The notes below the pieces were generated by a model. It was not told the DNA's origin, ran no database searches, and saw only the letters and a program-made list of their open reading frames with translations. A stretch of DNA of 64,000 bases from Callaeas wilsoni (Eukaryota; Chordata; Aves; Passeriformes; Callaeidae): positions 91,561-155,560 of the forward strand of contig VWPU01008488.1 of assembly GCA_013398955.1 (NCBI GenBank), in the 5' to 3' direction. Positions 11,098 to 23,575 of this stretch are shown in pieces. Numbering within the stretch: position 1 is the first letter of the stretch; each line of letters begins with the position of its first letter. The position numbers were made by a program, and so were the translations under genes.

Positions 11098-11278
11098 ACA
11101 GAATCATATATTCTTAGAATCACAGAACAGTTGGGTTGGAAGGGACCTTAAAATCCACCCAACCCCCTGCCGCGGGCAGGATCTTCCTGGGATCCTGGGA
11201 TCTTCCACTATCCCAGGAGGCTCCAAGCCCTGTCCAGCCTGGTCTTGGACACTTCCAGGGATCCAGGGGCAGCCACAA
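11098..11278 (-). mobile_element. CR1 LINE 3' end fragment of about 180 bp
   Basis: Reverse complement of a CR1 tail: AGAATCACAGAACAG, TTGGGTTGGAAGGGACC, CCCCCTGCCGCGGGCAGG, TCCACTATCCCAGG and GGACACTTCCAGGGATCC. A short duplication-like GGGATCCTGGGATC at about 11189-11205 replaces the usual GGACACCTTCC. Confidence 0.93.
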
Positions 11279-14200
11279 TAATCCATAATAAGGCCATCCA
11301 TCCATAATCATGCTATCCATCGCCATGTGCTGACTGCCCTGTGCCCACCACACTCTGCACCTGGAAGTTCAAACCTGCCAGGAGAAGAGCGCACCAGTGC
11401 TGCTGCTCCATGGTCTTTCTCTGTCTTCCAGCGGGATCCTCTCCATGAACCCCCAGAGAGAGACAAGCCAGGGTCATTCACCCATTTTTTTTTAAATTAA
11501 GGTTCTTCTAATGAGATAGAATTCTCTATTCTGCTTTCAACATAGGTCAGGGGTGCAAGAGCAGCCTGTGGTCTTTCCTCCATCATTGGGGTCTCCCTGC
11601 CTGGTCAAACCAACTCAACAAGAAACTGAGTGTTTGGTGGTCAAAATGCCACTGACACCAAGGTCAGCTGCCGGCCACTCCCAGAGGTGGCACGTAGCAG
11701 CAGGATCAGGCCTTTAATCATACTCTTCTCCATGGATTCCCATTGTCCCCCTCAAATTCCTTTTGTGGCTTGTTCCTACACTTCTCCTCCCCCTGCTTTT
11801 TCTGGTTTAAAATTGAGCTGATCCCTGTGTTCTGTCCACCTTGTCTGAGGGCTTCAGCAGTGACTCCGCACTCCACAGCCACATTCTTGGAAAGGCTGCA
11901 CACACCCTGATGTTTGGGTTGCTGCAGCAACCACCCTTGACATCATCACCTTCCCCACGTCCACCACTGTCACACAGGAGGTTGTGAAAGCCTCTTTGGC
12001 ACCGCAGCTGCATATTTGGGTGGATGGGGAGGAGACTCCTATTCCAAACCAGGAGTGCAAGGAGATGTCTTGTGTGTCCAGAAGAGCAGGGTCAGAGGGT
12101 GGCTTGGCAGCACCTGGATTTCTCCAAGGAGCCCCCTGTCTGGCAGCATGGAGCTTGTGGCTCCGTCACAAAGTGCCTCTTTCCTGCAAGATGCAGGTGG
12201 GACAGGAGGTGTCATTCAGCCCAAACACTCCCAGCAGAGTGGACTCCATCCTCAAATGACTCTGGCATCCCTGTAGGATCTGATTCCTGGAGGTTACTCC
12301 AGACATCCCGTGTAGGTGTGGACAACGCATGACTCTTGCTTTTGGTGGTGACTGTGGCCGTTTTACAATCAGGGCAGAGTCTGGATGCCAGAGCTCACAG
12401 GTTTTATCAGATGCCAGAAAACATCTCATTTCTGTGTTGATGCATTTTGTCCACCTGAGATGTTTCTAGGACAAGGGACATGGCCAGCTCACACCTTGTC
12501 ATCAGGAGTGTCCAAATCTTCATCATCCTTCTTAAACCCCACCCTTGCAGTTGCTCAATTAGTGGAGAAACCCAGATTTTATCAAGTCACATACACACCA
12601 AAATCCATTGAATTTTCCAGCCTTCAGCTGAAGGGCTGACTTAGGACTTTCAAACTTGTGAGCAGGTTGCTCCTGGAGCCTCCCTGCAAGCCCTCAAGTA
12701 GTACATTAAATTTACAGCAGGAATGTTTGTTGTTTCCACATTGTAGGCTTCTGGACGGCCAAGTCAAAAGTGCTACATTAACATGAAAAATTAACTTCTC
12801 TCCCTTTTATAAAGCACCCACGTCTCAGAGGCTTTTGGAGGCCAACGCAGAGTGGAGAGCATCTTCATGGGTTCTGCTCCACAGAGCAACCTTCAGAGGG
12901 GAAAACAAAGGGACCCAGCCTGACTCTGGGCTGGGGAGAGCTACTACAGACCCCAAACAGGAGGCAAAAGAGAGATAACCCTGCAAATTCCTTTTTCCAG
13001 CTATGTGGGCATTCCTTGGCCCCTTCAATCTCACTCTCCAGGGACAAAAAGAGAAGCGGAGAGAGAACAAGTAGTTCAATATGCAGCAAAGCTGATAATG
13101 CCTAATGATTCCATGTGGATTTGTGCCTTGTGATCCCACTCTGGTGCCAGTCAACCACTACCTCATAAAACCTTTATATTTGTGACTCTTGCCATGAAAT
13201 CTGGTGGAAGTTGGTCAAATGTTTCAAGGGAAGGTAAAGAACAAAGGTCACAGATGAATCCAGGCCTCTTCCATACACATGCCAAGTGTGCTCACGGAAG
13301 TTATGCTTCCTTAGGAGACCAAGATAAAGCCATGTTCATGGCAGAAATCCATGGAAACAAGCTCAGTGAGGACAGGGGAGCCAGGGCAGAGAGCCAGAGC
13401 CTTTATCCAAGAGTGACAGGTTATTCAGGTCTGGGATGAGGTTACACCCAAGGGATGGGATGGACAGCGTGATAATGTCACGTTTCTTAACATCACACAG
13501 CGCCAGTCAGGATGCTTGGGAATCTTCCAGGCAAACATTTTTTTTCCATCAGAATGTGCAGATTTGTGGAATGCTGGACATTTCACAGAAAACGCATTGC
13601 ATTTGTTGAACCTCTGATGCAGCACAGCCAGGGAGATGCTTCCACTGGACAGGACAAATTTCCATCAGGAACCTGACTGCCATTTCATGGGATGGTGTGA
13701 GGAGCTCCTCACAACAACTCCCAGGGAGCCAGGCTTGTTGATTTGCAGTCAGGATCTCAGGCTGATGAGTTGATGAGATCAAAACTTCTCCAAACGTCTC
13801 TCCTGCAGCTCCTGGTCAAATATTGGGATCATCTTGGCAGTTCATGGCCCTGGAGCACCTATAAATCCATGCCAACCCACATTACCCCTAAGCTGTTGGA
13901 CTGTCCTGTAGGGAGCTTCACTGCCCCATCAGTCAGGTAACCCAATGACCAAAACAGACCTAAATCTGTTCGCACTGGTTGAAGTCATTGCTCCTTCTTT
14001 TACCCCTAAAAATCCCTGCCCTGCCCGTGTTCCCACTGCTCCCATGACAAGACAGCACCCAGAAATCCCCAAACCAAGCCAGGCCAGGCCAGTCCATTAC
14101 CCTGCTCCAGCCTCTTTGCAAACGAGGTCCTTACAGCCACCTGTCCATATGTCCAGTCACATTTCCTGCCTGTAACTACTTTCTCCAGGGCTCAGACCTT

Positions 14201-15060
14201 CCCATTTCACCGTGTAAAACAAGGCCATGGACTTTTTCCACTACAAAAGGTCAAGCAGGTCCTGCAAACCTTTTGAACCAGCTACAAATTATCTCATTAA
14301 CCAGGACTATGGTCACACTGCCAGAGTCACCCTCCCCAGGAAGCAGTTCCTGGTCTCCAGGTTCAATGCTGTGGGCCCTTGTCTGTACTGCTTGCCTGGA
14401 ATAGATTAACCATGTCCATTCTGAAGTGGGATTGCTGCATGTCTCTTCTGGGTCACCTGGTCCTTTTGGGCACAAAATGAAATTATTGTTATTCCTTCAG
14501 CTCAAAGACCTCGTGAGGGCTGTCCTCAACCCCCCACAGTGGTGTCCAAGGTATGTGCAGAGTGCCCTTGGACAAAACCTTGGGCATATGGGCATGGCAG
14601 ATGGTGCAGGACATGCTGGGGTAGTGCTGGAGAGCCCTGGAAGTTGGCAAGAGCCAGACATCAACTCAAATGCTTTAAGCCAAGATGCCCTAACAAGGAA
14701 GGAATGGAATGAAGCCACAGGCTGTGTGCAGCCCCCAGGCAGAGGTTCCTCAGCACCAGCACGAGCCCAGAGCTGACAAAAATGGGCCAGGACACAGCCC
14801 CATGATCAGGGATTGTGTCAGTGCCCATTACAAGCTGCAGCTCACGGCTGTCACCACACTCAGTGGGTTGCTGGTGTCAATCCAGGGACCAGTTCCCTAC
14901 CCCCAGGACAGATCCAGTAGCTACATCCACTGCTGGGAGCTCAGCCCCCACCCAGCCTGGCTGCCCCAGAGGTCCTGGCAATGCGCACATGGGACACAGG
15001 TGTGTTCTGCAGGGCACCTACACACCTTTCCTTGTGCTGTCGCCATGTGGAGCATCACCA
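11279..15060. other. Unique noncoding DNA, 3.8 kb
   Basis: No dispersed repeat, RNA gene or convincing exon recognised. Many short overlapping open frames occur on both strands, as expected for stop-poor CTG/CAG-rich sequence. There is a short CCAT-rich run at about 11293-11325. Confidence 0.55.
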
Positions 15061-15255
15061 CGGAATCACAGAATTGTTTAGGTTGGAAAAACCATTTAAG
15101 ATCATCGAGTCCAACTCTTAACCCAGCACTGCCAGCGTCAGCACTATCCGTGTCCCCAGGTGCCTCATCTACGTGTTTTTGAACACTCCCAGGGACTCCA
15201 CCACTTTCCTGGGCAGCCTGTTTCAGTGCTTGACCACTCTTACAAATTTCACTAA
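15061..15255 (-). mobile_element. CR1 LINE 3' fragment, intermediate-age subfamily
   Basis: Begins GGAATCACAGAATTGTTTAGG and continues GTTGGAAAAACCATTTAAG, ATCATCGAGTCCAACTC, TGTCCCCAGGTGCC, CCACCACTTTCCTGGGCAGC and CAGTGCTTGACCACTC. This is the TCATCGAGTCCAACC-type CR1 end, distinct from the CCCTGCCATGGGCAGGG type. Related copies are at 33937, 60323 and 60770. Confidence 0.92.
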
Positions 15256-15780
15256 GATCCAGAGAGATTTGCCCTTCTGGAAGCCAAACCTTTCCCTCCC
15301 ACAGTTGCCTTCCCACCCCGAATCACACATTTACCTTTCTCTTCAAGCTGGCAAGCCTGTCTTGCTCAAGGTCAGGCTGTTTAAACCCCAGCTGCTGCTT
15401 TGGTCTTGCTGTTTTGTTGAGGAGACAGTTTCAGCATGTACAGCACTTCCTCCTCTGGGACCTTTGAGGACTGAGGCTGTGACTTTGGCTGCTATTTGGG
15501 TTCAGCAGCAGAGGCAGCAGTCCCAGGGGTGAGTGGGTTGAAAGAGAAAAGTCTTCTTCCTCCCCCTCCATCTCCTTAGGGACGGACAGACCAAAGCAAG
15601 CAGCCAGCCAGAGGTGGAACACACACCTGGGACACTGCAGAGACCTTCCCCACACAGACCACAGCTGGAGCAGGGAATTGATTCATCTGTGTCTCAAGCA
15701 CAGGGGTAAATCTCAGCCAATCCTCTGAGCCTGGGCAACATTTCAATTCCATTCCTGACTTTCATATGGCCAGAAGTATG
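15256..15780. other. Unique noncoding DNA
   Basis: No gene or repeat recognised. The open frames at 15173-15532 and 15431-15655 run out of, or lie beside, the CR1 fragment and have no recognisable features. Confidence 0.6.
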
Positions 15781-15920
15781 GCCCCATCCCTGGAAGTGTT
15801 CAGAGCCAGGCTGGATGAGACTTGGAGCAACCTGGTCTAGTGGAAGGTGTCCCTGTCCATGGCAAGGGGTGAAACTGGATTGTCCTTAGGGTCCTTCCAA
15901 CCCAAACCATTTTAGGATCA
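15781..15920 (+). mobile_element. CR1 LINE 3' end fragment of about 140 bp
   Basis: Starts abruptly at GCCCCATCCCTGGAAGTG and continues through CAACCTGGTCTAGTGGAAGG and GTCCCTGTCCATGG to CCAACCCAAACCATTTTAGG. Its 5' truncation lies at the same consensus position as the copies at 245, 23442 and 42727. Confidence 0.93.
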
Positions 15921-18900
15921 AAGTAAGGGAAATTAAACCTAATGGAAAGCCTTTGCATGTAAATATTAAATAGTGCTTACCATGAAGTGCTTTTCTTACT
16001 CAAGTTTTTATGTATATTCATATATTGCTGAAGCATTTCTGCTGCCTTCTAAAGAAGGAGTTATTCAGTTTACATCACAGTAGGATAAGCCCAAAGGAAA
16101 AGGCTGGGGAGGTCAGGAGCTCCATGTTTGGAGTGACTTTGTCTGGTTAAATCAGTAGCTGAGGAGGCTGAATGCTCCCCAGGAAGAACCAGGATGCACA
16201 ACCTGACAGATTCATCCCTTTCCTATGGCAGAGCCCAGCACGGACAAGGGAGCAGGCACGTAATGTGGGGCTGTCTCCAGGAGGATTTTCCTGGCAGGTA
16301 TCATAGAAGATTATGTGCCTTTGCCCAGGAACATTTACAAAGCTGCTGATGAAAATGGAAGTGACTGCAGAAGGTCAAATAGTACCATCTGCCTTGGCAG
16401 GGCCTGGCAGGACTCGGGGTGCTGCAGTCTGGCTTCTGGCTAAGGTGTGAAAACAAATCCTTCTCTGGGCTTTTGAAAGAAAACAAGAGGAAATCACCAT
16501 CTTGAGAGGCATGAGCACCCTTCAGCTCCACCTCAGTTCAGCCAAATTTGTGAGGAATCAATATTTTTGCAACCCTATGTGCACACACCTCATCACACAC
16601 CGATGTCTGCGTCATCCAAAGGGTCTGGCTCTCACTTCGGCACCACGGCAGAGCAGATTTTGAGCACAGTGTGTCGCAAATGTCAGAACTGCAAACCATG
16701 ACAGCCTTTGGACCACAATTTCAGAGCAATTCAGAGCCCCTCCTGCCCTACACACACCTCTCTTGTCAATCTGGTGACTTGGTTTGATACCCAATACTGA
16801 AAGGTGGCCTTAGAGAGGAAGTGGATTTTTTTCAGACATTCAGCCTAAGGTGTCCTGCCTGGGCACGGACTGAGGAGCACACCTAAACTGGGGTGGACTC
16901 GAGGGATGTTATGAGAAAATTCATGAAACAAACCTCAGGTGCCTCCTTAGTGACACTTGGTAGAACATGTTGTACAAGTTGAAGAGAAGAAAAGCCAAAG
17001 TCTGATCAAAGCGCTGAATCCTGAACTCCTGAGTCCTCAGTTCATGGTGTCCACGTCCTCATAAAGCAGAAGAACCTCCAGAGTGTTTTATGCTGCCAAT
17101 AGAAACGGGTCTGGAAAATACAGAAACTCACAGCTCTGCACACTGGGTCACCTCTCCTTCTACAAAGGTTTCTGATGTCTCAACTTTAAAATTTATGACA
17201 TGCAGTAATAGATTATAAGTAAATACACCATTTGCTGCAGTGTTCAGCTACTAAAAAATTTCCATCTGTTATGAAAATGGCCTATGAACCTCACGCCTCT
17301 GAATCCCAATAAGGTCCTTTAGCTCCTAACAGGCTGATTGCTGGCTTTGCAGCTCCCACACCAGCCCTGCCCCAAAGGTTAATGGGTTGGGAACTTGCAG
17401 GCGTTTCTGATCTGAGCAGCACAGAGAGTTTTGGGTAGAAATGCTTCCTTTTAGCTCTTGGGAAGTTAAACTTGAAGTAAACTGCTGAAGTAAAGCGGTT
17501 TTTTTTCAGCCTAAGGGATAGAAGGACCTGATCTGGGTGTCCCAGTGGAATAGTTGGGATGTAAGAAATGCCACCTTCAATTCTGCTCAGTTGTGGCTTC
17601 ACTGATGATGCCCAGAGGCATCAGAGAGATTCAGGCTCCCAGTGGGATGATGGACACCGAGTACTGAGAAATATTCTTCTTGCCCTCCAAATTTCAGCCT
17701 GTCTTTCGTGCCTTCACCTCTAGCCTTTGGATCCCCCAGCTGCAAATCTGCACGGCTGTCACAGGACAACTAAACAGCCTCATGTCCCAGCTTGGGGACA
17801 AAGTCACACCTCTAACTTTAGGCTCTGAACAGGGCATGGAGTTGTCAGCAAGATGCACATTTTGGCTTGTCCCAGGCTTGCTGGAAATGCCCTCCTTTGC
17901 GCTGTGGAGGGAAGCCAGATGGGGAAGCTGATGTGAATTTGCAGCTGCAGCAAGGCCGAAAATCAGAGCTGTCAAAACAGCGAGTGCTGGCATCATGACT
18001 TTCCCCTTCCCTTGTGATCTGTGGGAAATGGGAGCACCAGACTGCATGGGGAAACTCAGCGGCCTGGAGCTTCCCAGGCACAGGACCTTCTTTCTTTGCT
18101 CAAAAGGTCACCCCCTGGGAACGTGCTGTGTCTCTAAATGTCACCGAGTCAAACTGCGCTAGCAAGGACCACAGACAGCACCCAGCACAGGGCAGGGCCC
18201 CTGTGCTTTGGTCACCTCCTGAAACTGGAGTGGTGATTTCCATCCCTGCTGATTCCTCTGTATTCACCCTGAGAGGCCAGTTTTACAAGGAAATTAAAGC
18301 CTACCTCAAGCCCCCGTTCTTCTTGACCGACGCACAGGTCCTGTTTCAAGACACGTGGAGCCAGAGGTCACAAAACCAGCAACCCTGATGATGGCATTGT
18401 GCAAACGCCAACATGCCTGGAATCTGAGGCTTCCCAGCATGGAGTCTTTGCACAAAAAACTGCCAAAAGTATTGCTGCTTCCTCTTTCTCCACCCATAAA
18501 ATCACCACATGGATGGTGCTGATGTTCAGGCATTTTTCAGGTGGATCAACTCCCGTAATTGCATCTCTGTACAGTCAAAAGTCAGAGAGGAGATGGCATG
18601 GATAAAAATGGGGATGGGCACTAGGAAGGGGGAGCATATTTATATTTTACTAGTACTGAGGAGTGTTATTCAAATCCAAAACACAGCACTGCACCACTTA
18701 TTAAGAAGAAAATTAACTCTATCCCAGCTGAAACCAAGACATGAGGCACTCAGGCTAAGCAGACACAAGTGCAGGGAAGTGCCTTCAGATCCCAAAGGTG
18801 CTGTGTGATCTGATCAATGCTGCATGGGGAAAAGGCAACAAAAGCTTCTCTGGTGTGCCTTGGCTATAAAACAAATGTTTGCTCAAAACAGCAAATGGAG

Positions 18901-19654
18901 AAATATGTAGAATTAGCAACGCTTAGTCTAAGCCTTGCTTAGAGATTATTTGAGATTACTCCTATGAATTAGGATGGGGAAAATGATGAAATGTTCCTCA
19001 CAACCATCCTTGTTGCAGGTGACCAAACTCAGTAGAAGTGCAGTTACACTGAGCTGGCTCCCATTGAAGCCACGGTCCCACTGTGAAGGATCCACAGCTG
19101 ATCTGCAGATGCAGCTTAAACAAGAATTTGACTTGGTATTAGGATGTTTGGAGAGCATGGGGAGCATGGAATTTAGGACAAGTTAAGGACACAGGGATGG
19201 CATAAACAGTTTTCAAGCCATTTTATGTATGGTCCCTGTGGAGGTGACTGAAACCCCTACCTGTGCAAAGCCTCCAGAATATCCACCAGAAGACAGGAGA
19301 AAATCCCACAGCAAGCCACCACAACTCCTGCAGCATCCTCAAAAGTCCTGGGACCTAAAAAATAAATGAGGCTGCCTAATGTACCACCAGGCAGACAGGC
19401 ACAAAAATGTGGGACCTGCAGAACAGCCATCAAGTTCCATTCACCCCAGCGACTTCTCTTTGGCCACGGCCAGAAATGGATATCTAGAGAAGAGTGTCAC
19501 AATACAGTAAATCATTTGAGATACTTCCCAAAAATATGCAGTCAGCTTCCAACAATTTGTGGGTTCCTGTGCCATGGAGATGGATTTCATATTTAATTAC
19601 CCACAATGATTTTTTCTTTCATCAATTTATCTCGTTGCTTTATGAACCCCCTTC
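15921..19654. other. Unique noncoding DNA, 3.7 kb
   Basis: No element or exon recognised. An AT-rich patch near 17160-17280 stands out only by composition. The open frames (up to 124 codons, for example 18014-18388) have no recognisable domain. Confidence 0.55.
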
Positions 19655-19985
19655 GATTTTCAACATCCACAACATCCTGTTGCAAGGAGTTCCACAGCTT
19701 AATTATACACTGGGGGAAGAGCCACCTCCTCTTGTTTGTTTTGGATTTACACTTTCTGGTTTCATCTGATGTCCTGTAATTCTTGCAGAGATAGAGATGG
19801 GGAACATACTCTTCCTGTCCACCCTTCCCTCACCACCCAGTGATTTACAGTCCTCTGTCACAATCCTTCTGATACATCTCCCTCCCAGCCTGATGAGCAT
19901 TGAGCATCTTGGTGTCCTAAGTCTTTTCCAACTTCCCTTTGTGTTCTCCTGCCTTTTGAGGCCTGGGAACCATCTTTCAGATGCT
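19655..19985 (-). mobile_element. Ancient CR1/L3-like LINE fragment
   Basis: Diverged reverse complement of an old CR1 3' region: CATCCACAACATCCTGTTGC, GAGTTCCACAGCTTAATTAT, CCTCCTCTTGTTTGTTTTGG, GTTTCATCTGATGTCC, TAATTCTTG, GATTTACAGTCCTCTGTCAC and a CTCCCAGCCTGATGAGC block. The order matches the amniote CR1/L3 lineage. It is far more diverged than the CR1 at 20081, which lies almost next to it. Confidence 0.8.
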
Positions 19986-20080
19986 CCCTCAAAGGCACCA
20001 TGAGCAGCTGAAGCTTCTTCCCATGAGGGTCTGTTTATCCTACGTGGCCTCAAAACGAAGGGGCTGCCAAACATGGGAGC

Positions 20081-20460
20081 ATGGAATTACAGAACCATGG
20101 AATGGTTTGTGTTGGAAGGGACCTTAAAAAACATCCAGCTCCACCCCCTGAAATGGACAGGGACACCTTCCACTATCCCAGGTTGCTCCAAGGCCTTGGA
20201 CATTTCCAGGGATGGGGCAGCCCACAGTTTCTCTGAGCAGCCTGTGCAGGGCTTCACCACCTGCATGGGGAACAATTTTTTTCCTAATATCTAATCTAAA
20301 TCAGTTTAAAACCTCTCCTCCTTTCCTATCAGGATGTATTGTCTTAAAAGTCCCTCTCCCTCTTTTACATAATCACCCTTTAGGTACTTGGAAGGTGCTG
20401 GAAGGTCTCCCCAGAGCTTTCTCTTCTCCAGGCTGAACAACCCCAGCTCTCCCAGCCTGG
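20081..20460 (-). mobile_element. CR1 LINE 3' fragment of about 380 bp
   Basis: Reverse complement of a CR1 3' UTR: ATGGAATGGTTTGTGTTGG, GGACAGGGACACCTTCC, CATTTCCAGGGATGGGG, TCTCTGAGCAGCCTGTGC, GGGAACAATTTTTTTCC, TTCTCTTCTCCAGGCTGAAC and CCCCAGCTCTCCCAGCCTGG. A 199-codon minus-strand frame overlapping it (20306-20905) is partly repeat-derived. Confidence 0.95.
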
Positions 20461-21191
20461 AACATGGAAGCCCATCAGGCCAAAGCAGCTCTACGAGCTC
20501 TGGTGACACATTTCTTCCTGCTCCCCTCAGGACTTTGGAGTCAGCACGCAATGCCTGCAAATGGTCTTGGAAAGCTGCATTTTCCAAAGCCTCTCCAGTC
20601 CCAACACTGCCCAGGAGGGAACGTCTCCACTGCACACAGAGGGACAGGGCAGATCCCACACGTTCCACTGGGCAAACACTCGTGTCTGCCTGATGTTTGC
20701 AAAGCCAGCAGGGGCAGGAACCAGCCCTGGAGGGACAGGTCGGTTTTACAAACACGGATACACCAGGAAGGTCTAACAGCCAAGGCAGGAGGCACCTCGA
20801 TCCCAACCCACAGCCTGGGAAGGTGGGAAGTGTAAGAGAGCTTGTCAAGTATTTTCTGCCCCTGATCACAGAAATCACAAATTTGCAGAGCTGGTGTGAG
20901 ATCATTTCAGCGCTCTCCTTGCTTCTCTGTTATAATCAGCGTATCTAGAGAGGTACTTGCAGCACAGCACTGCAGGGTGTTCAGGGGTGCAAAAACACAA
21001 CCAGCCCTTTCCATGAATGCAGAAAAGCTTTTAAGAGGCTCAACCTGAACTACAAAATCACCAGCAGATCCTGTCTGGGACCAGCTGGTGCTGGCTGGCA
21101 GTAACAGCCTGCCTGCCGTGCAAACATCCGTCTGTCTCCCAGCACCTTCTTGTCCCTTTGGGCAGCATCCCACAGCTCTGCCTGTCAGGAG
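20461..21191. other. Unique noncoding DNA
   Basis: No gene or element recognised. Overlapping open frames in several phases (up to 123 codons) have no consistent coding signal. Confidence 0.55.
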
Positions 21192-21260
21192 CTGGACTTC
21201 ATTGATCCTTCTGGGTCCCTTCCAACATGGAACAGTCTATGATTCTCTATTCTATGATTT
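21192..21260 (+). mobile_element. Very short CR1 LINE 3' tail, about 70 bp
   Basis: GCTGGACTTCATTGATCC, then TTCTGGGTCCCTTCCAAC, then TCTATGATTCTCTATTCTATGATTT. It keeps the terminal block and a doubled octamer tail, which marks a severely 5'-truncated insertion of the TTCCAACTCAGG subfamily. Confidence 0.85.
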
Positions 21261-23441
21261 TCCTGCCTGGGATACCCCAGGAAACTAAACTTACTGCTGT
21301 TGATATCACAACTCCATCAAAAGACATGTCTGGATTAAAATCACTTTGTCATTCCAGGCTCATTCAAATTCCTGTTCATTCAAACCCCCACAAGTCCAGG
21401 ACTCAAATACACATGGTCAGAGACCATCAGCAGACACCAATCTGAATGAAAACAATTATAAAGAAGTAAAAGAGACAATGCTAGGTCTTCCCAAACCCTC
21501 CATTTTGTTGCCATCCCAGTGTTGTAGTGTTAAAGAAGACAGTTAAGTAGAATAAGGATGTTTAAAATAAATTATCCCCACCTGGGCTCTAAGAAGGCTG
21601 TAGACACCATGGGCTGAACAGAAACTGGGATCAACCATTCCATAGGGAAAGGCAGTGACCAGCCACAGAGAATCCACGTAGTGAGGAAGGTTCCGGATGC
21701 CCAGGGCTGTGGTTGAGACCCATCGCTCTGCAGAGGGCTGGGATGGACACAGCACAGCAAACACCATCAGGATTTGGACACAGCAGTTATTTCAGGGGGT
21801 GGGATAAGACCTGTGTAAGCAGAAGGGGACAAATTCACTGTATCAGCAGACCCAGTGGTGTCCTCAGGCTTCAAGAAAGCACAGGAGGAACAAATTAACT
21901 ATGCTGGGCACAACCCAAAATCCGTGAGGTCGTGTCAGACACGGGTCTTTAGTGAAGACGTGAGCTGGGTCTTGGCATGGTGTGTGCACAGAAGTGGCAA
22001 TCGAGGACAAAACCAGAGCCGAGAGAGAGTTGTTTCAGATGGGAAAGATTAAAATGTGTTTGGGCTGCGAGGAGCAGAACCAGAAGCCAGTGAAAGGGTA
22101 AGCAAAAAGAGAGCCAAAGCAAAAGGGAGCATCAGGTGACAGAGTGAGGAGGATGGTGGGGACAGTTCTGGGGCAGGAACGGGCTGCTGGAGGGAAAGGA
22201 AGAAATGTTCTCATTTGCCAAAGTCTCCTTGGAACAGAGAGCTTCTGTTGAGAGCCAAAACAGGGGGAGGATGAATGAGGAAATCAGCTCCATCACAAGA
22301 TAGCCCACAGCAGGAGAGCAGAGGAGGGGAAGTGTGTGCTGGAAGGCGGCCAGGGCTGGTGGGATGGCCTGGGGGACCTGCAGAGAGCCAGGCACTGAGG
22401 AGAGAAATTATTTTGTCCCTTTTCAGCAATGGCCTCAGCCTATGGCCACCTCCAGCCGAGGGACAATGTCCTTCAGGTTATGCAGTGTATTCACAGGCAG
22501 CAGTACAAGTCCTACCTGGAGACCTGCAGTAACTGCGGGGTGGAGGCTCGTTACATTCCCTGACAGCATCGTGGCTTTCAGGCAATAACCCAGAAGGCAG
22601 AGTTTGCATTGGCTTGGGTGTGAAGTCAGGTTGTGACACAAGCGGATGAAAATTGGAGCTTAGAAAACTGGCATTTCAGCTCCGAGCTGGTGGAAATGTC
22701 ACCTTGGTGCCCCTGACTCGAGAGGTTCAGGAGACTCATGGCCCTGCCTAGACAACCATCCAACTCTCACACCTTTCCTCTTCTTCCCTCCCAGATATCC
22801 AGACACCTCTTCACCTCCTCTGACACAGGACACTTGCCTGTCCATCAGCCGTCAGGGTGTACCAAGGCTCGCTCAGGTCAGAAATCTGGTACCTGGGCAG
22901 GTCACACACCCAAAGCCAGAAGCCGGCTCATCCTGATGAGGTTCCCGATGCACAGAGCTGCCCCAGGAAGTCACTGTCCGCAAGGGCAGTGCTGTCTATG
23001 GCATGGCCACCCTCTAGTGGCCACCACTCCTTCACAGAGACGTATCCTGTGCGAACATCCATGGCTTATTCCTAGGTGGTAAGAGGTTAACTCAGGAGCA
23101 CAAAGAAACCTTTTCTGGAAAATCTTGCTGCCTCCTGCCAACCATTTGCAGCAGCTCAGTGCAAGAGTTCACCGACTGTGTGTTCAAAATGTAGGAAAAA
23201 AAACCTATAAAAATTAAGGTCCAGCAGAACATTTGCCTTTGTCAGCACATGGCACCAGCATCACAAAGAGACCAGGTGGAGATCAAATGCTTTTAGTAGG
23301 GAAAATACCCACAAGGTTTGTTTGGGTGCACTTCCTTTTATGCTGTTTTTGGGGGTGTTTTTAAGGAATAGTCTGATCCTCAAACATTTTTGTGGAATCC
23401 ATCTGTAGATTTGTGGAATCCAGTGACATCTATCTGTTGAG
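21261..23441. other. Unique DNA containing a small exon candidate
   Basis: No dispersed repeat recognised. The only item of coding interest is the 44-codon frame at 22429-22563, listed separately. The other frames are non-descript. Confidence 0.5.
22429..22563 (+). CDS. Possible small terminal exon, unrecognised (44 codons)
   Basis: I do not recognise this. A pyrimidine-rich tract ending TTTTGTCCCTTTTCAG lies immediately upstream (AG at about 22425-22426), a good 3' splice-site shape. The frame from ATG 22429 to TGA 22561-22563 translates to a mixed-composition peptide that starts MASAYGHLQPRDN and has CSNC near its end, with tyrosines and charged residues spread evenly. Third codon positions are mostly G or C, as in many bird genes. 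Only a terminal exon would fit, because the frame ends in a stop. It has no recognised domain and could be chance in 64 kb. Confidence 0.15.
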   Translation: MASAYGHLQPRDNVLQVMQCIHRQQYKSYLETCSNCGVEARYIP

Positions 23442-23575
23442 TGCCCCATCCCTGGAAGCGTCCAGGGCCAGGCTGAACAGGGCTTGGAGCGACCTGGTCT
23501 AGGGGAAGGTGTCCCTGCCCGTTGGACTTGATGGTCTTTAAGGTCCTTTCCAACCCATACCATTCCATGATTTTT
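23442..23575 (+). mobile_element. CR1 LINE 3' end fragment with small internal deletion
   Basis: Starts at TGCCCCATCCCTGGAAGCG, continues CGACCTGGTCTAGGGGAAGG and TGTCCCTGCCCGTTGG, then goes straight to ACTTGATGGTCTTTAAGG. The usual CATGGCAGGGGGTTGG stretch is shortened to CGTTGG. It ends CCAACCCATACCATTCCATG. Confidence 0.93.
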
